From Kribbella italica (GTDB lineage: Bacteria > Actinomycetota > Actinomycetes > Propionibacteriales > Kribbellaceae), in NCBI RefSeq assembly GCF_014205135.1, contig NZ_JACHMY010000001.1, forward strand, positions 6,448,001 through 6,512,000: 64,000 nucleotides of DNA, written 5' to 3'. The translations under genes and the position numbers were made by a program. Below the pieces are notes generated by a model. The model ran no database searches and was not told the origin of the DNA. It saw only the letters and a program-made list of their open reading frames with translations. This document shows positions 25,770-34,260 of the stretch, one piece after another (position 1 is the first letter of the stretch; each line of letters opens with the position of its first letter).

Positions 25770-26455
25770 CGTCGAAGGACCTGAAGGACCTTCTCGGCGC
25801 GGTGGCGGACGAGGGCTGGGACACCGTGGACCTGGACGAGCAGGCGCTGGCCGGCCGGATCAAGGGCCGCCGCCGGCGCAACACGCTGGTCGCGGGAGCG
25901 GCGAGCCTGGGCACGGCCGCGGTGATCGCGATCGCGGCGGTGGCCGTCGTACCGAATCTCGGGGGGAGTGCGGACACACCCGTCGCGGGCGCGCGCCAGG
26001 AGGCGAGCGGCCTGGCGATCGGGGCGTGTGGTGGTGCGGTCAGTGGCGAGCCACGGGCAGGTGCGCCGCTGACGCTCAGCGCGCCCGTGATCAAGCCGAT
26101 CAGCGTGGCGTCCGACTTCGGCACCGTCGACGTCGTGGTCACCAACACCAGCGGGAAGCCGGTGGACCTGACCGCGGGGCGGAGTGCGGCGATCACGCTG
26201 GCCCAGCAGAGCAAGGTGGTGGGGACGCCGGCACCGGTCCGGGATGTGGCGGTCAAGGTCAAGCTGCTGCCGGGCGAGCAGCAGACCATCACCTCGACGA
26301 TCAGCCTGCGCCGTTGCGGTGAGGCAAAGACGCAGGCCGGGGAGAAACTCGCGCCGGGCAGCTACCAGTTCTACGCGACGCAGATCTTCAGCCCGACCGA
26401 CGGAGGCCAGGAGATCGAGGCCCAGGGCGGACCCTGGACGGTCGCGCTGAAGTGA
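25766..26455 (+). CDS. Membrane protein partner of the ECF sigma factor
   Basis: 229 residues, not a recognised named family. A cytosolic N-terminal helix of about 45 residues, including DLKDLLGAVADEGW and a GRRRRN basic stop-transfer patch, precedes one membrane helix (about 42-62). The rest is an extracellular beta-rich domain with SDFGTVDVVVTNTSGKPVDLT and a C-terminal YQFYATQIF segment. It is cotranscribed with the sigma gene through ATGA. Position and topology fit an anti-sigma factor or sensor, but no zinc-binding HxxxCxxC motif is present. Its stop codon is immediately followed by the stop codon of the convergent protease gene. Confidence 0.8.
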   Translation: MTSKDLKDLLGAVADEGWDTVDLDEQALAGRIKGRRRRNTLVAGAASLGTAAVIAIAAVAVVPNLGGSADTPVAGARQEASGLAIGACGGAVSGEPRAGAPLTLSAPVIKPISVASDFGTVDVVVTNTSGKPVDLTAGRSAAITLAQQSKVVGTPAPVRDVAVKVKLLPGEQQTITSTISLRRCGEAKTQAGEKLAPGSYQFYATQIFSPTDGGQEIEAQGGPWTVALK

Positions 26456-27643
26456 TCACTTGATCGCGATGTTCGCCTTGAAGACGGACCGGATGGTGGT
26501 CCACCGCTCGGCGTACTGCTCGTCACCCGCGTGGGCGATGTGCATGCCACGGATCTGCACGGTGCCGCGGACGTACTGGAACAGCGGTGCGCCCGAGTCA
26601 CCACCCTGGCCGTCCGGACCGCGGTAGGCGATCAGTTCGACCGTGCAGCCGGCCTCGTCGCAGAACTGCGCGTGCAGGCTGGTGACCACCTGCGAGCACT
26701 GCTCGTACGTCGTCTGCCCGCTGCGGCAGTAGGCGGCTCCGACCGCGGGGTCGGAGGCGCCGCTGACCAGGATGGTCGTGCCGGCCGCGCCGCCGCGGTA
26801 GATGACCGAGCCGTACGTCCCGCCGCCGACCGCTTCGAAGTCGTAGTACGGGAAGCTCGGCCGGTTCCGGACGGTGCCCCACAGCTGCCGGCCGCCGCTG
26901 GAGAAGACGCGCTGACCCAGCGCGAAGCAGTGCCCGGCGGTGACCATGTAGCGGGCCGTCGAGGTGATGGTGAAGCCACTCGTGCAGACCGACGAGCCGT
27001 TGGTGATGGACGCGCCACCGCGGTGCGGAGCCGGGTCACTCTGCCGGGAGTTCCGGCCGACGTCGCCGTACTTCGCCTCGAGCACCGGCCCGTACTTGGC
27101 CAGCAGCGGCTGCATGGTCGCCGCCGGCGCGTTCGTCGTCACCGACATGGCGTCGCGCTGCGCGTCGTAGTGGAAGGCGTAGCTGTACTTGTTCGCGCCG
27201 TCCTTCCACTGCCGGTTCTCCAGCACCGTCCGGATCGAGGTCAGCTCCGCCTTGGTGGTCCGGCTCGGCCGGACCCCGGTCTCGGCACCGGCGACCTTCA
27301 CGGACCGGGCCGCCTGGGCCTTCGCCGTCTTCGGCATCCGCACGACGTACTTGCCCGTCGCCCGGTCGTAGTAGACCCCCAGACCGCCGGTCTTCGTGGC
27401 GTAGTCGTCGACCTGGCTGAACTGTTTCTCCTGCGCCGTCTGCGGCCCGTCGGGGGCCGTGGCGGCTGCTGCCTCCTTCTGGGCTCGAGCGGCCGCCAGC
27501 GCGGCCCCCTCTGCCGAAGGTGCCGCGACCTCGGTCACGTCGAGCGGCTGGGCCACCGACGGCGTACCGACGAGCGCGAGCCCACCAGCACCGACCGACA
27601 CCGCGGCGATCGCCATCGACAGCGATCTCCTCTTCACACGCAT
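26456..27643 (-). CDS. Secreted trypsin-like serine protease (S1/chymotrypsin fold)
   Basis: 395 residues with a Sec signal peptide (about 1-31) and a long N-terminal pro-region to about 200, of the type used as an intramolecular chaperone by actinomycete S1 proteases. The catalytic domain has TAGHC with H238, D268 in YYDFE and S350 in GGDSGAP. Cysteines C220/C239 and C306/C316, C328/C333 could form disulphides. ATG at 27643 is the first codon that yields the signal peptide; the open frame extends much further upstream without coding features. It is convergent with the ECF operon with no intergenic base. Confidence 0.92.
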   Translation of the reverse strand: MRVKRRSLSMAIAAVSVGAGGLALVGTPSVAQPLDVTEVAAPSAEGAALAAARAQKEAAAATAPDGPQTAQEKQFSQVDDYATKTGGLGVYYDRATGKYVVRMPKTAKAQAARSVKVAGAETGVRPSRTTKAELTSIRTVLENRQWKDGANKYSYAFHYDAQRDAMSVTTNAPAATMQPLLAKYGPVLEAKYGDVGRNSRQSDPAPHRGGASITNGSSVCTSGFTITSTARYMVTAGHCFALGQRVFSSGGRQLWGTVRNRPSFPYYDFEAVGGGTYGSVIYRGGAAGTTILVSGASDPAVGAAYCRSGQTTYEQCSQVVTSLHAQFCDEAGCTVELIAYRGPDGQGGDSGAPLFQYVRGTVQIRGMHIAHAGDEQYAERWTTIRSVFKANIAIK

Positions 27644-27841
27644 CGTTACTCCCCAGACTTGGGTGCTGAACCCCTGCAGTCTGCCGAACTCCGGGGGCGC
27701 TCGCCGCTCGAAGGCAACTTCCTGCAATGTCGCGGTCACCCTACGGCCCGGAAGTCTTCGCTCGCCAGGGCGTTCACCAGCCGGTCCGACGGGGCAGACT
27801 GACCCCGACGCCGTTCCACACCGCCCCGTGGGAGACCCGCC

Positions 27842-28978
27842 GTGACAACTTTCCGCCCGCTCCGCCCGGTCCTGCTGATCGGCGTACTGCTCGCTCTGCT
27901 CGGCTTCGGCATCACGCCGGCGCCGGCCGCGACCAGTGCGAACCTGACCGTTGCCGCTGCCGTCCAGCAGCAGAACGGTGCCACCGGCACCGTCGAGGGC
28001 TACGTCGTCGGGCAGCCGACCGCCACGAACACGGTGGTCCGCAGCAACTTCCCGAACGACTACGCCCTGGCGCTGGCCGACTCGGCCGGGCAGACCAGTA
28101 CGGCGAGCATGCTGTACGTCCAGATCCCGAGCGGCTTCCGTTCGGCGTACGGGCTGCAGTCGAACCCGTCGCTGGTGGGCCAGAAGATCACGGTCACAGG
28201 CAAGCTGGCGGCGTACTTCTCGCACCCGGGACTCACCGGGGCGACGGCGTTCAGCGGTGGTGGTGGGTCGGACCCGGGCGACCCGGGTGATCCCTCGGAC
28301 TACTACGCAGGCGCCGAGGGCAAGACCGGCGCGGCGCTGAAGTCCGCGCTGCACACGATCATCGCGAACCAGACCAAGCTCAGCTACGACCAGGTCTGGA
28401 ACGCGCTGAAGGACACCGACCAGGACCCGAACAACGCCAACAACGTGATCCTGCTGTACTCCGGGCGCTCGCAGTCGAAGAGCTCTAACGGCGGCAACCC
28501 GGACGACTGGAACCGCGAGCACGTCTGGGCCAAGTCGCACGGCGACTTCGGGACGGCGACCGGGCCGGGCACCGACGTGCACCACCTGCGCCCCGAGGAC
28601 GTGTCGGTGAACGGCGTCCGCGGCAACCTCGACTTCGACAACGGCGGCGGCACGGTCGCGGAGTGCTCGGGCTGCGCGGTCGACGGCGACTCGTTCTCGC
28701 CGCGGGCGGCGGTCCGCGGTGACGTCGCGCGGATGATCTTCTACATGGCGGTCCGGTACGAGGGCGGCGACGGGTTCGCGAACCTCGAGCCGAACAACTC
28801 GGTGAACAACGGCTCCGCGCCGTACATCGGCAAGCTCTCGGTGCTGAAGGCCTGGAGCCAGGCCGACCCGCCGGACGCCTTCGAGAAGCGCCGCAACCAG
28901 GTGATCTACGACAACTGGCAGCACAACCGCAACCCGTTCATCGACCACCCCGAGTGGGTCGCGTCGATCTGGCCGTAG
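27842..28978 (+). CDS. Secreted endonuclease I family nuclease
   Basis: 378 residues. Sec signal peptide to about residue 30. An OB-fold-like DUF6359 domain at about 38-138, as in Bacillus YhcR-type nucleases, is joined by a Gly/Asp/Pro linker (GGGSDPGDPGDP) to an endonuclease I domain at about 155-370 with WNREHVWAKSHG (H227) and DVHHLRPEDV, the beta-beta-alpha metal site. It would degrade extracellular DNA or RNA for nutrition. GTG at 27842 follows GGGAGA at 6 nt spacing. It is divergent from the S1 protease with a 198-bp gap. Confidence 0.9.
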   Translation: MTTFRPLRPVLLIGVLLALLGFGITPAPAATSANLTVAAAVQQQNGATGTVEGYVVGQPTATNTVVRSNFPNDYALALADSAGQTSTASMLYVQIPSGFRSAYGLQSNPSLVGQKITVTGKLAAYFSHPGLTGATAFSGGGGSDPGDPGDPSDYYAGAEGKTGAALKSALHTIIANQTKLSYDQVWNALKDTDQDPNNANNVILLYSGRSQSKSSNGGNPDDWNREHVWAKSHGDFGTATGPGTDVHHLRPEDVSVNGVRGNLDFDNGGGTVAECSGCAVDGDSFSPRAAVRGDVARMIFYMAVRYEGGDGFANLEPNNSVNNGSAPYIGKLSVLKAWSQADPPDAFEKRRNQVIYDNWQHNRNPFIDHPEWVASIWP

Positions 28979-28988
28979 GTTTGACGGT

Positions 28989-29408
28989 ATGACTTCTGTT
29001 CCGCGCTTCCACCTGGCCATGCCGGTCGACGACCTCGCCGCCGCGGCGGAGTTCTACGGCTCCGTGATCGGCTGCGACCGCGGCCGGTCCAGCGACACCT
29101 GGATCGACTGGAACCTGTTCGGCCACCAGTTCGTGACCCACCTCGCGCCGGGCCGTTCACAGGGGATCCACAACCCTGTGGACGGCCACGACGTGCCGGT
29201 CCCACACTTCGGCGTGATTCTGCCGATCCCGGACTTCCACGCCCTGGCCGACCGCTTCAAGGCGGCCGGCAAGAGCTTCGTGATCGACCCGTACCTGCGC
29301 TTCGAGGGCCTGCCGGGCGAGCAGTGGACGATGTTCCTGCTCGACCCGGCCGGCAACGCCCTGGAGTTCAAGGCCTTCGCGGACGAGGACCAGATCTTCG
29401 CCACCTGA
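28989..29408 (+). CDS. VOC family (glyoxalase/bleomycin resistance fold) protein
   Basis: 139 residues forming two beta-alpha-beta-beta-beta modules of the vicinal-oxygen-chelate fold: FHLAMPVDDLAAAAEFYGSVIGC at the N terminus and a C-terminal FLLDPAGNALEFKAF with the metal-ligand Glu. The pattern fits a dioxygenase-like or glyoxalase-like protein, and no specific substrate can be told. It begins 10 bp after the nuclease gene, so may be cotranscribed, though the functions look unrelated. Confidence 0.85.
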   Translation: MTSVPRFHLAMPVDDLAAAAEFYGSVIGCDRGRSSDTWIDWNLFGHQFVTHLAPGRSQGIHNPVDGHDVPVPHFGVILPIPDFHALADRFKAAGKSFVIDPYLRFEGLPGEQWTMFLLDPAGNALEFKAFADEDQIFAT

Positions 29409-29423
29409 GGCCGACGTTCGAAA

Positions 29424-30752
29424 CTAGCGGTTGACCGTGAAGGTGGTCTGCCCGACCTGACGCTTGTAGGCGTTGGCGCCCTCGACATGCCGCCCCTGGG
29501 TCTCCGCCGTGATCGCCGGTGCTGCCGAGCCAGGCAGAGCTACTCCGGCGTGGGCAGCGGAATGACCGACGCGGATCTCCACCCAGTCGCGCATCCCGGG
29601 ATCCGCCACGGTGATCCGGTCGCCGGTCTCCCGGACCAGCCCGCGAGCCAGCAGCATCTGCCGCGCGGTGTCGACCGCCGGCCAGTTCCCCGGACCCGCG
29701 GCCTGCGTCTCGGACGGCATCGACAACCCGCGTGCACCCCGTGAGGCCGTCTTCGCCAGCAGTTCCTTCTCCGCGCCCGAGCACGAGTTCCACTCGGCCT
29801 GGTAGACCACCCGCGAATCCGCGTTGACCTGCGCGATCGCCGCCTTCGCGACGTCGGGCGTCAGCCCGTCCGGCTGGTTCCCGATCAGGTCGACGGCCTT
29901 CTCCGCCAGATCCCGCAGCCGTCCCGGATGACCCCCGGACGCCTGCAGCAGCTGATCCGCGGCGTCCGGTGAGTGCGCGATCCCCGCCTTCCGCAGCGGC
30001 TCGGTCAGCGTCGGCCGCAACTCGTCGCCCGACAGCGGGCCGCACTCGCGGACGTCGTACCGGCTGGTGACCGCGGTCGCGACGCCGGAGTGCCCGCCGG
30101 ACGCGGCCATCAGTCGCGTCATCGCCATCTCGCTGCCCGCGGCGACCAGGTACACCGGCCGCCCGCCGCGCTCGAGATGCGTCGACAGCTCGGTCAGTGC
30201 GGCCAGGTCCCGCTCGGACGCGACGTCGAGGTTGTCGACCATCAGGACGACCGGCTGGCCTTTCTTCGCGGCCAGGTCACCGAGCTCGGTCGCCAGTTCG
30301 TCGAGCGTCGAGCCGAGCCCGTTGCCGCCCGGCGCGTCCCACTGCCGCTTCGCGACCAGCTGCACCGGCGCGACGCCGACCCGCACCTCCGCGCCGTTCT
30401 GCTGGTTGCGCGAGCGCTGGGTCAGGTTCTTGATCGTCTTCTTCAGCTTCCGCAGCCCGAGGAACCCGTACTGCTTGCGCAGTCCTCCGAGGTTGCGGGT
30501 CGCCTCCCGGACGAACCGGCTCTCCAGCGGCTCCCGCGGCGACGCCTCGACCTTCAGACACGGCCAGCCCTTCGACCGCGCGAGCTCCTGGACCTTCTCC
30601 AGCTCGAAGCTCTTGCCCATCCCGGGCCCGCCGGTGAACAGCACGGTGTTCCGCTCCGGCGCCCGCAGATCCAGCGAGATCGGCCGCCCGGCCGCGTCGA
30701 TCCGGGTGACCGGCGAGGCGGGCCGCTGCGGCGTACCGAAGATCGGGTCCAT
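29424..30752 (-). CDS. AAA/STAND-like ATPase of unknown role
   Basis: 442 residues. P-loop GGPGMGKS at 41-48, Walker B VVLMVDNLD at 168-176, an insertion of basic and Gln-rich character at about 95-145, and sensor-like region PVYLVAAGS. A lid with SGGHPGRLRDLAEKA resembles Orc1/Cdc6-STAND lids. A C-terminal winged-helix-like part with an added tail follows. No effector domain or membrane helix is visible. It is convergent with the VOC gene 15 bp away and divergent from the siderophore gene. Name and partner are not known to me. Confidence 0.75.
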   Translation of the reverse strand: MDPIFGTPQRPASPVTRIDAAGRPISLDLRAPERNTVLFTGGPGMGKSFELEKVQELARSKGWPCLKVEASPREPLESRFVREATRNLGGLRKQYGFLGLRKLKKTIKNLTQRSRNQQNGAEVRVGVAPVQLVAKRQWDAPGGNGLGSTLDELATELGDLAAKKGQPVVLMVDNLDVASERDLAALTELSTHLERGGRPVYLVAAGSEMAMTRLMAASGGHSGVATAVTSRYDVRECGPLSGDELRPTLTEPLRKAGIAHSPDAADQLLQASGGHPGRLRDLAEKAVDLIGNQPDGLTPDVAKAAIAQVNADSRVVYQAEWNSCSGAEKELLAKTASRGARGLSMPSETQAAGPGNWPAVDTARQMLLARGLVRETGDRITVADPGMRDWVEIRVGHSAAHAGVALPGSAAPAITAETQGRHVEGANAYKRQVGQTTFTVNR

Positions 30753-30852
30753 CGCACCAGGCTGATCCCCACAAGCATGCCGCTGGCAACGATCAGGTGA
30801 ACAGCGGGCCGCTCAGCGGTGGATCCGTGGGTGATTGGCCGGGTCGGCTAGG

Positions 30853-30871
30853 GTGAGTTAGGCCAACCTAA
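30853..30871 (+). promoter_or_regulatory. IdeR/DtxR-type iron box
   Basis: The 19-mer ending in GAGTTAGGCCAACCTAA matches the IdeR consensus TWAGGTWAGSCTWACCTWA at 15 of 19 positions, with the right half (AACCTAA) intact. It lies 60 bp before the siderophore-interacting gene, the expected place for repression by ferrous iron. Confidence 0.7.
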
Positions 30872-30931
30872 GTCGCACCGTCTAAGTCGAATCCAGGATC
30901 CGCTGATCCGCCCGAGAGGAACCGTGGTCGC

Positions 30932-31762
30932 GTGCCCACCCCCGCACCCCGTAGTCGCCGTGCCAAGCTCGGTGTCGTCCGCCGGACCGAGCGGATCACG
31001 CCGCACATGATCCGGGTCGTGCTGAGCTGTGACGAGTTCACCGGCAACGGCATGACCGACATGTACGTGAAGCTGCTCTTCCCGCAGCCCGGCGTGGAGT
31101 ACCCGGAACCGCTCGACATGGGCGTCGTCCGCGAGCAGTTCCCGTCCGAGCAGTGGCCGACGATGCGGACGTACACGGTGCGTTCGTGGGACGAGGCCGC
31201 CCAGGAGTTGACGATCGACTTCGTCCACCACGGCGACGAGGGGATCGCCGGGCCGTGGGCGGCGAACGCGAAGCCGGGCGACAAGCTGTGGTTCAACGGT
31301 CCGGGCGGTGCGTACACGCCGGACGCGGCGGCCGGGTGGCACCTGCTCGTCGGTGACGAGAGCGCGCTGCCGGCGATCGGCTCGGCGATCGAGTCACTGC
31401 CGGCCGGTACGTCGGCCACGGTGTTCCTCGAGGTCGAGGACGCGACCGAGGAGCAGAAGTTCGGCGGCTCGGGCGACGTCGACCTGGTCTGGTTCCACCG
31501 CGCCGGAGCGGGTGCGGAGTGCGGGGTTCGCCTGGTCGAGGCGGTGGCCGGGCTGGAGTTCCCCTCGGACGACGTGCACGTGTTCGTCCACGGCGAGGCC
31601 GGGTTCGTCTTCGGGATCCGGAAGAACCTGTTCGCCGAGCGCGGCCTGCCGCGCGACCGGGTGTCGCTGTCGGGGTACTGGCGGATCGGCAAGAACGAGG
31701 ACGGCTGGCAGGCCGAGAAGGCCGAGACCGCCCGCAAGGAACGCGAAGCCGCGGGCAACTGA
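30932..31762 (+). CDS. Siderophore-interacting protein (FAD-binding ferric reductase)
   Basis: 276 residues. The N-terminal FAD-binding_9 domain has ITPHMIRVVLSCDEFTGNG and the flavin-binding RTYTVRSWD. The C-terminal NAD(P)H-binding SIP domain has HLLVGDESALPAIGSAIESLP and the closing RKNLFAERGLPRDRVSLSGYWRIGKNEDGW, hallmark of ViuB/YqjH-like enzymes. It reduces ferric siderophores to release iron in the cytosol. GTG at 30932 follows GAGAGGA by 11 nt. An iron box lies upstream, so expression should rise under iron starvation. No siderophore biosynthesis or uptake genes are adjacent. Confidence 0.92.
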   Translation: MPTPAPRSRRAKLGVVRRTERITPHMIRVVLSCDEFTGNGMTDMYVKLLFPQPGVEYPEPLDMGVVREQFPSEQWPTMRTYTVRSWDEAAQELTIDFVHHGDEGIAGPWAANAKPGDKLWFNGPGGAYTPDAAAGWHLLVGDESALPAIGSAIESLPAGTSATVFLEVEDATEEQKFGGSGDVDLVWFHRAGAGAECGVRLVEAVAGLEFPSDDVHVFVHGEAGFVFGIRKNLFAERGLPRDRVSLSGYWRIGKNEDGWQAEKAETARKEREAAGN

Positions 31763-31791
31763 CACCCGTCGGCGCCGGGCCTCCGCCCATT

Positions 31792-31868
31792 CCCCCTCCC
31801 CTTCGGGTGGAGGGGAGGCGGGCACGCTCCGTGGTCGTTGCTACTCGATGCAACCGCCGGAGCGTGCC
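31792..31868 (+). other. Two stem-loops after the siderophore-interacting gene
   Basis: First, CCTCCCC (31795-31801) pairs with GGGGAGG (31812-31818). Second, a perfect 11-bp stem GGCACGCTCCG (31821-31831) with CGGAGCGTGCC (31858-31868), with GTTGC/GCAAC pairing again inside (31837-31841 with 31850-31854). Neither has a T-run. They may terminate the upstream message or form the leader of the next gene, which starts at 31915 behind AGGAGG. Confidence 0.65.
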
Positions 31869-31914
31869 GGCCGTCTGAGGCGGTGAGAGCTTCACCGAGG
31901 ATCAGGAGGACCCG

Positions 31915-32394
31915 ATGCGTACCGAGAACCCGCTCGACCTCAACCAGACCGCCTACCTGTGCGGCGGGCGTCGCCGGGCGGCGCTGGTCGCGGTCCTCGC
32001 GCTGCACGACGAGCGCGTGATCGGCTTCGCCGGCCGCGAGGTCCACGCGCTCGGGCCGGACGGCAGCAACCAGTTGGAGCGCGCGGTGCTCGCCGCCCTC
32101 CCCGCCGGCGGGGTTCCGCTGCCGACGCTGCTGACCACCGTCGCCGGGCTTCCCGCGATGACCGAGCTGAGGGCCTCGCTCGTCGAGCGCGGGCTGATGA
32201 GCCGATGGTTCCCGGGGCTGCTCACGCAGTACGGCCGGCAGGTCCGGCGCTCGCTGCGGGAGCACGCGATCGGGACTTACCGCGTCGCCGCCCTCGGGCC
32301 GCGCGCGATCGTCGGACCGGAATTGCGGCGGTTGTTCACCGGCCGCGAGCAGCCGGCCGGCGTACGACGGACGGCCGTCACTCCGCCGCTCTGA
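31915..32394 (+). CDS. TIGR04222-like protein without membrane segments
   Basis: 159 residues. The N terminus (NQTAYLCGGRRRAALVAVLALHDERVI) matches the start of actinobacterial TIGR04222 proteins (AYLAGGPRRA pattern), followed by the helical VERAVLAAL-like region. Typical family members carry two or more membrane helices; here none is evident and the protein ends with a basic tail. AGGAGG lies 6 nt before ATG. The function of the family is unknown. A pair of stem-loops precedes it. Confidence 0.75.
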   Translation: MRTENPLDLNQTAYLCGGRRRAALVAVLALHDERVIGFAGREVHALGPDGSNQLERAVLAALPAGGVPLPTLLTTVAGLPAMTELRASLVERGLMSRWFPGLLTQYGRQVRRSLREHAIGTYRVAALGPRAIVGPELRRLFTGREQPAGVRRTAVTPPL

Positions 32395-32551
32395 TCCGAA
32401 CCAATCCGCGGCTGGCGGAGTAGCGCCGCCGTCCTCCGGCCGAGGGCCGCGAGCCCGCCGTGCGGCGGGAGCTCGCAGCCGTTCGTGCGGAGGCTGCCTG
32501 CGGCACCTGACGCGCGGGCGGCTGCATTGTCCGCCGATGGCAGCCGCGCGG

Positions 32552-33286
32552 CTAGTCCTTCGACGCGTCGTCCACGCGGTGGTTGAGGAGTTGGGTGAGG
32601 GTGGGGGCGAGGTTGGTGGGGAGGACCCAGTCGTCGCCGGCGGCCTGCAGGATGACGGCGGGGCCGGGGGTGTGGACCGCGGTGACGGGGATGGGGAAGC
32701 GGAGGCGTTCGGAGCCGGTGAGGTCGACCTCGTGGACGCCGGTGACCTTGGTGAAGGGGTAGGTGCGGCGGAGGTCCTCGGGGTTCGCGCCGCGGAGCTT
32801 GCGCGGGATGGTGTGGATGGAGACCGTGTCGGTGCCGAGGACGAGGGTCGTGCCCCAGAGGCCGCGCAGGCGGAAGGCGAGTTCGTACGGCGTACCGGCG
32901 AGCTCCGGGTCGACGGGGACGAGCAGCGTGCGTTCGGCGTACGCCGCGAGCGCGACGCCGACGCCGGCGCCGAGCCACCAGATCACGAGCACGGCCAGCA
33001 GGATGAAGAGCAGCCCGAAGTTGTCCGGGACGAGCGTCAGGTAGACCGCCGCGACCGCGCCGAAGATCGCGCCGGTCATCCGCCAGCGTTGCGGACGGAA
33101 GCGCTGGCGGGCGAAGAGGAACGCACCGAGCGCCAGCAGCACGGCCGGCGGAACGGCACCCGCCAGACCAGCGGTCGCCAGACTGACCGCCAGCGTCAGG
33201 GCCGGGAGCCCCAGGTGGATCAGGCCTACGACCAGTTGGACCTTGCGATGCCGTCGTGCCAGTTCGCCGCTCACGGGAAAACCCAA
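32552..33286 (-). CDS. Conserved membrane protein, four N-terminal helices
   Basis: 244 residues, no family name recognised. Four hydrophobic segments lie in the first 125 residues in two hairpins (about 17-37, 45-62, 72-86, 90-115), followed by a cytosolic domain of about 120 residues with a PH-like or YcxB-like feel (TVSIHTIPRKLRGANPEDLRRTYPF, then GVHEVDLTGSERLRFPI). The YcxB-like C-terminal domain suggestion is only a guess. An internal GTG 12 bp downstream is an alternative start. The gene is divergent from the kinase at 33322. The gap 32395-32551 shows nothing. Confidence 0.7.
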   Translation of the reverse strand: MGFPVSGELARRHRKVQLVVGLIHLGLPALTLAVSLATAGLAGAVPPAVLLALGAFLFARQRFRPQRWRMTGAIFGAVAAVYLTLVPDNFGLLFILLAVLVIWWLGAGVGVALAAYAERTLLVPVDPELAGTPYELAFRLRGLWGTTLVLGTDTVSIHTIPRKLRGANPEDLRRTYPFTKVTGVHEVDLTGSERLRFPIPVTAVHTPGPAVILQAAGDDWVLPTNLAPTLTQLLNHRVDDASKD

Positions 33287-33321
33287 GCACAGAAACCCCG
33301 GACGACCTACTGTGCTGATCG

Positions 33322-34230
33322 ATGGCCGACTTCACGATCCCGCAAACCCTGCACGAGTCCCACACCGACGAGACCGGCCTGCGCTGGCTGAAGGCGCTGC
33401 CCGAGACCGCCGCCGGCTACCTCGACCGCTGGCAGCTCACGCTCGACGGCACCCCGATGCACGGCGCCGCCTCTCTCGTCCTCCCCGTACGGCGAACGAC
33501 CGGCGACCCCGCGATCCTCAAGCTCCAGCCGCTCAACGACGAGAACGCCGGCGAAGCGCTCGCCCTGCGGACCTGGAACGCCGACGACGTGGTGCATGTC
33601 CTCGAGTACGACGACGAGACCGCCACGTTGCTGCTCGAACGCCTGAATCCCCGGACCCTGAACGACGTCCCCGACGACGTCGAGGCGACCCGCATCCTGA
33701 CCGAACTACTCGCCGGCCTCTGCACCACCGAAGGGCCCGCGGACCTCCGCACTCTCGAAGCCGTGGCCACCGAGATGGTCGCCGATGCTCCGGCGTTGAT
33801 CCCTCAGCTCGCCGACGCGGAGGAACAGCATCTCGCTCGCCGGTGCGCGGCTCGGGTCACCGAGCTGCTCACTGAACCCGGCGACCGGCTTCTGCACTGG
33901 GATCTGCACTACGACAACGTGATGGCCGCGGACCGGGCTCCCTGGCTGGTGATCGACCCGAAGCCGCTCGCCGGTGATCCCTGCTTCGAGCTGTTCCCGG
34001 CGCTGAACAACCGCTGGGACGAACTGGTCGCGACCGGCGACCTGAACCGCGCGATCCGGTACCGCTTCGACCTGATGGTCGACCGCCTCGCCTTCGACCG
34101 CGACCGGGCGATCGGCTGGACGCTCGGCCGGATCCTCCAGAACGTGCTGTGGGACCTCGCGGACGACGAGTCCGCGATCAACCCGGTCCAGGTCGCGATC
34201 GCGGTGGCGTTGACCGACCCTCGCGGGTGA
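33322..34230 (+). CDS. Aminoglycoside/hydroxyurea phosphotransferase family, APH(6)-like
   Basis: 302 residues with the kinase fold of streptomycin 6-phosphotransferases. A nucleotide-binding lysine (K67 in AILKL), catalytic loop LLHWDLHYDNV with D194 and N199, and metal-binding D212 in VIDPKP are all intact. The EFELFPALNNRWDEL segment is typical of the APH_6_hur group. It could inactivate streptomycin-like compounds, but most such actinomycete genes have no tested substrate. No resistance cluster is near. Confidence 0.85.
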   Translation: MADFTIPQTLHESHTDETGLRWLKALPETAAGYLDRWQLTLDGTPMHGAASLVLPVRRTTGDPAILKLQPLNDENAGEALALRTWNADDVVHVLEYDDETATLLLERLNPRTLNDVPDDVEATRILTELLAGLCTTEGPADLRTLEAVATEMVADAPALIPQLADAEEQHLARRCAARVTELLTEPGDRLLHWDLHYDNVMAADRAPWLVIDPKPLAGDPCFELFPALNNRWDELVATGDLNRAIRYRFDLMVDRLAFDRDRAIGWTLGRILQNVLWDLADDESAINPVQVAIAVALTDPRG

Positions 34231-34260
34231 TTACATGATTACGAGAGGGAGGGGATTCAG

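Noticed and set aside
31763..31914. tRNA-like or riboswitch-like fold in the double hairpin
   Set aside because: There is no cloverleaf, no conserved riboswitch core and only two simple stems.
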